A stretch of 15,948 nucleotides of DNA from Pseudomonas sp. (GTDB lineage: Bacteria > Pseudomonadota > Gammaproteobacteria > Pseudomonadales > Pseudomonadaceae): NCBI GenBank assembly GCA_003488145.1, contig DNMQ01000372.1:1-15948 (forward strand), in the 5' to 3' direction. The notes beneath the pieces are model-generated. The model searched no databases. It saw only the letters and a list, made by a program, of their open reading frames with translations, and had not been told where the DNA came from. The stretch's first letter is position 1; each line of letters begins with the position of its first letter. Made by a program: the position numbers and the translations under genes. Of the stretch, positions 14,288-15,948 are shown in pieces.

Positions 14288-15124
14288 TCAGGCGCGTTCG
14301 ATGCGATCCGGGTGGATGACGATGCGGCCCTGCTTGTACAGACCACCGATGGCCTTCTTGAAGTTGCCCTTGCTGACGCCGAAGCGACGGGCAATTTCCT
14401 CGGCCGGGCTCTTGTCGCTGACATCCAGCGAGCCCTGGTTTTCTTCCAGCTTCTGCAGGATCAACGCCTGCAGCGCATCGGTCGCTTCGCTGCCCACCGG
14501 CTGCAGGCTCAGGCTGATCTTGCCGTCGGGCCGCAGTTCCTTGATGTAGCCGCGCTCGCGCATGCCGCCACGGAGAAACTTGAACGCCTCGTTCTTGTGA
14601 ATCAGGCCCCAGTGCTGGCCGTTGATGATCGCCTTGAAACCGAGATCGGTCGCTTCGACGATCAGCAGGTCCACTGCTTCTCCTACCTTGTAGGTCACCG
14701 GGGTCTTGTCCAGATAGCGGTCCAGGCGCGCCGTGGCGGTAATGCGCCGGGTGCGCTTGTCGATGTAGACGTAGACCACGCAGTAATCACCCACCTGCAG
14801 CGGCCGCTTCTCTTCCGAGTGCGGCAAGAGCAGATCCTTGGGTAGTCCCCAGTCGAGAAACAATCCGACCCGGTTGATCTCGGCCACCTTCAGACTGGCG
14901 AATTCACCGACCTGCACCTTGGGCTTTTCGGTGGTGGCGATCAGCTTGTCCTCGCTGTCGAGGTAGATGAAGACGTTCAGCCAGTCATCGACCTCGGTCG
15001 GCATGTCCTTGGGGATGTAGCGGTTGGGCAGCAGGATTTCGCCGTCCGGGCCGCCGTCCAGATAGAGGCCGAAACCGGTGTGCTTGACGATTTGCAGGCT
15101 GTTGTAGCGTCCGATTGCGGCCAT
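14288..15124 (-). CDS. cvfB: S1-domain RNA-binding protein, CvfB family
   Basis: The 278-residue protein aligns by eye to CvfB (YitL family). It has three S1-like beta-barrels (about 1-64, starting IGRYNSLQIVKHTGFGLYLDGG; 68-132, with VQVGEFASLKVAEINRVGLFLDWG; 140-208, with YKVGEAVDLLIVEATDLGFKAIINGQHWGLIHKNEA) and a C-terminal winged helix (about 212-278, SPAEEIARRFGVSKGNFKKAIGGLYKQGRIVI). The S1 and winged-helix units bind RNA; in Staphylococcus CvfB affects virulence gene expression, while in pseudomonads its role is unclear. The ATG at 15124 lacks a strong Shine-Dalgarno site; TATATT about 20 bases upstream could be a -10 element. It follows the glucose dehydrogenase gene by 41 bases on the same strand. 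Confidence 0.9.
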   Translation of the reverse strand: MAAIGRYNSLQIVKHTGFGLYLDGGPDGEILLPNRYIPKDMPTEVDDWLNVFIYLDSEDKLIATTEKPKVQVGEFASLKVAEINRVGLFLDWGLPKDLLLPHSEEKRPLQVGDYCVVYVYIDKRTRRITATARLDRYLDKTPVTYKVGEAVDLLIVEATDLGFKAIINGQHWGLIHKNEAFKFLRGGMRERGYIKELRPDGKISLSLQPVGSEATDALQALILQKLEENQGSLDVSDKSPAEEIARRFGVSKGNFKKAIGGLYKQGRIVIHPDRIERA

Positions 15125-15165
15125 GTGGGCGGTCCCGAATATAAAGGCGGCGATTCTAGCGCCTG

Positions 15166-15948
15166 TCAGCGTGGCAATGCATAGGCGATCACCGAATCAC
15201 CGGCTTTGGTGCCCAGCGAGCCATGCCCGCCGGCAACCACCACGACCATCTGCCGACCCGAGCGGCTCTCGTAGGTCATCGGCGTGGCCTGGCCGCCGGC
15301 CGGCAGACGCGCTTTCCATAATTCGCGGCCGGTACTGACATCGTAGGCACGCAGGTAGTAGTCAAGCGTCCCGCTAAGGAAGGCGACGCCACCGGCGGTG
15401 AGCATCGGTCCGCCAAGGCTCGGCACGCCCATCTTGAATGGCAGCGGAATCGGCGAACGGTCGCGAACCGTGCCGTTCTTGCGCAGCCAATGCGTCTTGC
15501 CGGTACGCAGATCGGCGCCGGCTACGTAGCCCCAAGGCGGCGCGGTGCATGGCAGGCCGATGGGCGAGACGAAAGCCTTCAGCTCAACGGCGAAGGGCGA
15601 GCCAAAGTTCTCGTTGAGGAAGGGCTCCTGCTCGGACACGTAAGTCGTCTCGGCATCCTCCCGGGGAATCAGCTTCGAAGTGAAAGCCAGATAGGCCGGC
15701 GTGCTGAACACCATCTGCCGCACAGGGTCCACCGCTACGCCGCCCCAGTTGAACACCCCAAAATTGCCCGGATGGACCAGGGTGCCCTGGGTCGACGGCG
15801 GTGTGTACCGCCCTTCGTAGCGCAGCGAATGGAACTGGATGTGGCACATCATCTGATCGATCAGCGTGGCACCCCACAGGTCCTTGCCCTGCAGCTTCGG
15901 CGGCTCGTAGGTCAGTGCCGACGCAGGCTGCGTCCTGGCGACCCAGTC
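15166..15948 (-). CDS. gcd: Membrane-bound PQQ-dependent glucose dehydrogenase, C-terminal part
   Basis: The frame stays open to the right edge, so the N-terminus lies outside; 260 C-terminal residues are visible. Landmarks of the glucose/quinate/shikimate PQQ dehydrogenase family are KDLWGATLIDQ, HSLRYEGRYTPPSTQGTLVHPGNFGVFNWGG, SPIGLPCTAPPWGYVAGADL, LPFKMGVPSLGGPMLTAGG, then LPAGGQATPMTYES and AGGHGSLGTKAGDSVIAYALPR. The His in GGHGS corresponds to E. coli Gcd His775, implicated in substrate handling. The enzyme oxidises glucose to gluconolactone in the periplasm, passing electrons to ubiquinone and acidifying the surroundings (phosphate solubilisation). Quinate dehydrogenase is the main alternative; it is less likely given the close fit to Gcd. 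The next gene downstream is cvfB. Confidence 0.85.
   Translation of the reverse strand, partial: DWVARTQPASALTYEPPKLQGKDLWGATLIDQMMCHIQFHSLRYEGRYTPPSTQGTLVHPGNFGVFNWGGVAVDPVRQMVFSTPAYLAFTSKLIPREDAETTYVSEQEPFLNENFGSPFAVELKAFVSPIGLPCTAPPWGYVAGADLRTGKTHWLRKNGTVRDRSPIPLPFKMGVPSLGGPMLTAGGVAFLSGTLDYYLRAYDVSTGRELWKARLPAGGQATPMTYESRSGRQMVVVVAGGHGSLGTKAGDSVIAYALPR

Overview
The window is GC-rich, densely coded Gammaproteobacterial DNA, most likely from Pseudomonas sensu lato and possibly the P. stutzeri/Stutzerimonas group. That call rests on the Pseudomonas-like CvfB and Gcd proteins, a tRNA-Thr(CGU) closely resembling the gammaproteobacterial gene, a Fur box of standard type, and GC-rich codon use. 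No species-level evidence was available by eye. No insertion sequence, CRISPR array, integrase or phage gene cluster was seen.

Left part (1-7764): the 3' portion of a flavin-containing monooxygenase, closed by a perfect hairpin; a membrane-anchored diguanylate cyclase with a periplasmic sensor region and an intact I-site; a Fur box; and a TonB-dependent siderophore receptor. A NIT-domain chemoreceptor on the minus strand converges with the receptor across a shared hairpin. This part deals with iron uptake and with signal input to c-di-GMP and chemotaxis.

Middle part (7765-10832): a gene-free stretch, then a tRNA-Thr(CGU) with a clear promoter and terminator. Upstream of it lies a minus-strand operon of three genes that overlap by 4 bases each: a low-complexity membrane-associated protein, a holin-X-like (DUF1469-type) membrane protein and a DUF3618 protein. 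This resembles envelope or stress gene sets of pseudomonads, but its function is unknown. A 400-base gene-free stretch with an imperfect long inverted repeat precedes it.

Right part (10833-15948): a secreted glycoside hydrolase family 5 enzyme carrying three copies of an approximately 80-residue module joined by Pro/Thr/Ala linkers. It is divergent, across an AT-richer 534-base intergenic region, from a DUF2945-DUF488 gene pair. That intergenic region is the least ordinary part of the window. It holds several nested dyads, including a stem of 13 paired bases 36 bases before the DUF2945 ribosome binding site. One strand of that stem could pair instead with an upstream segment, which suggests a structured, possibly switching, 5' leader. 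The window ends with cvfB and the C-terminal third of a membrane-bound PQQ glucose dehydrogenase, both on the minus strand.

All structure and promoter calls were made by reading and hand pairing; no folding program, HMM search or alignment was run.
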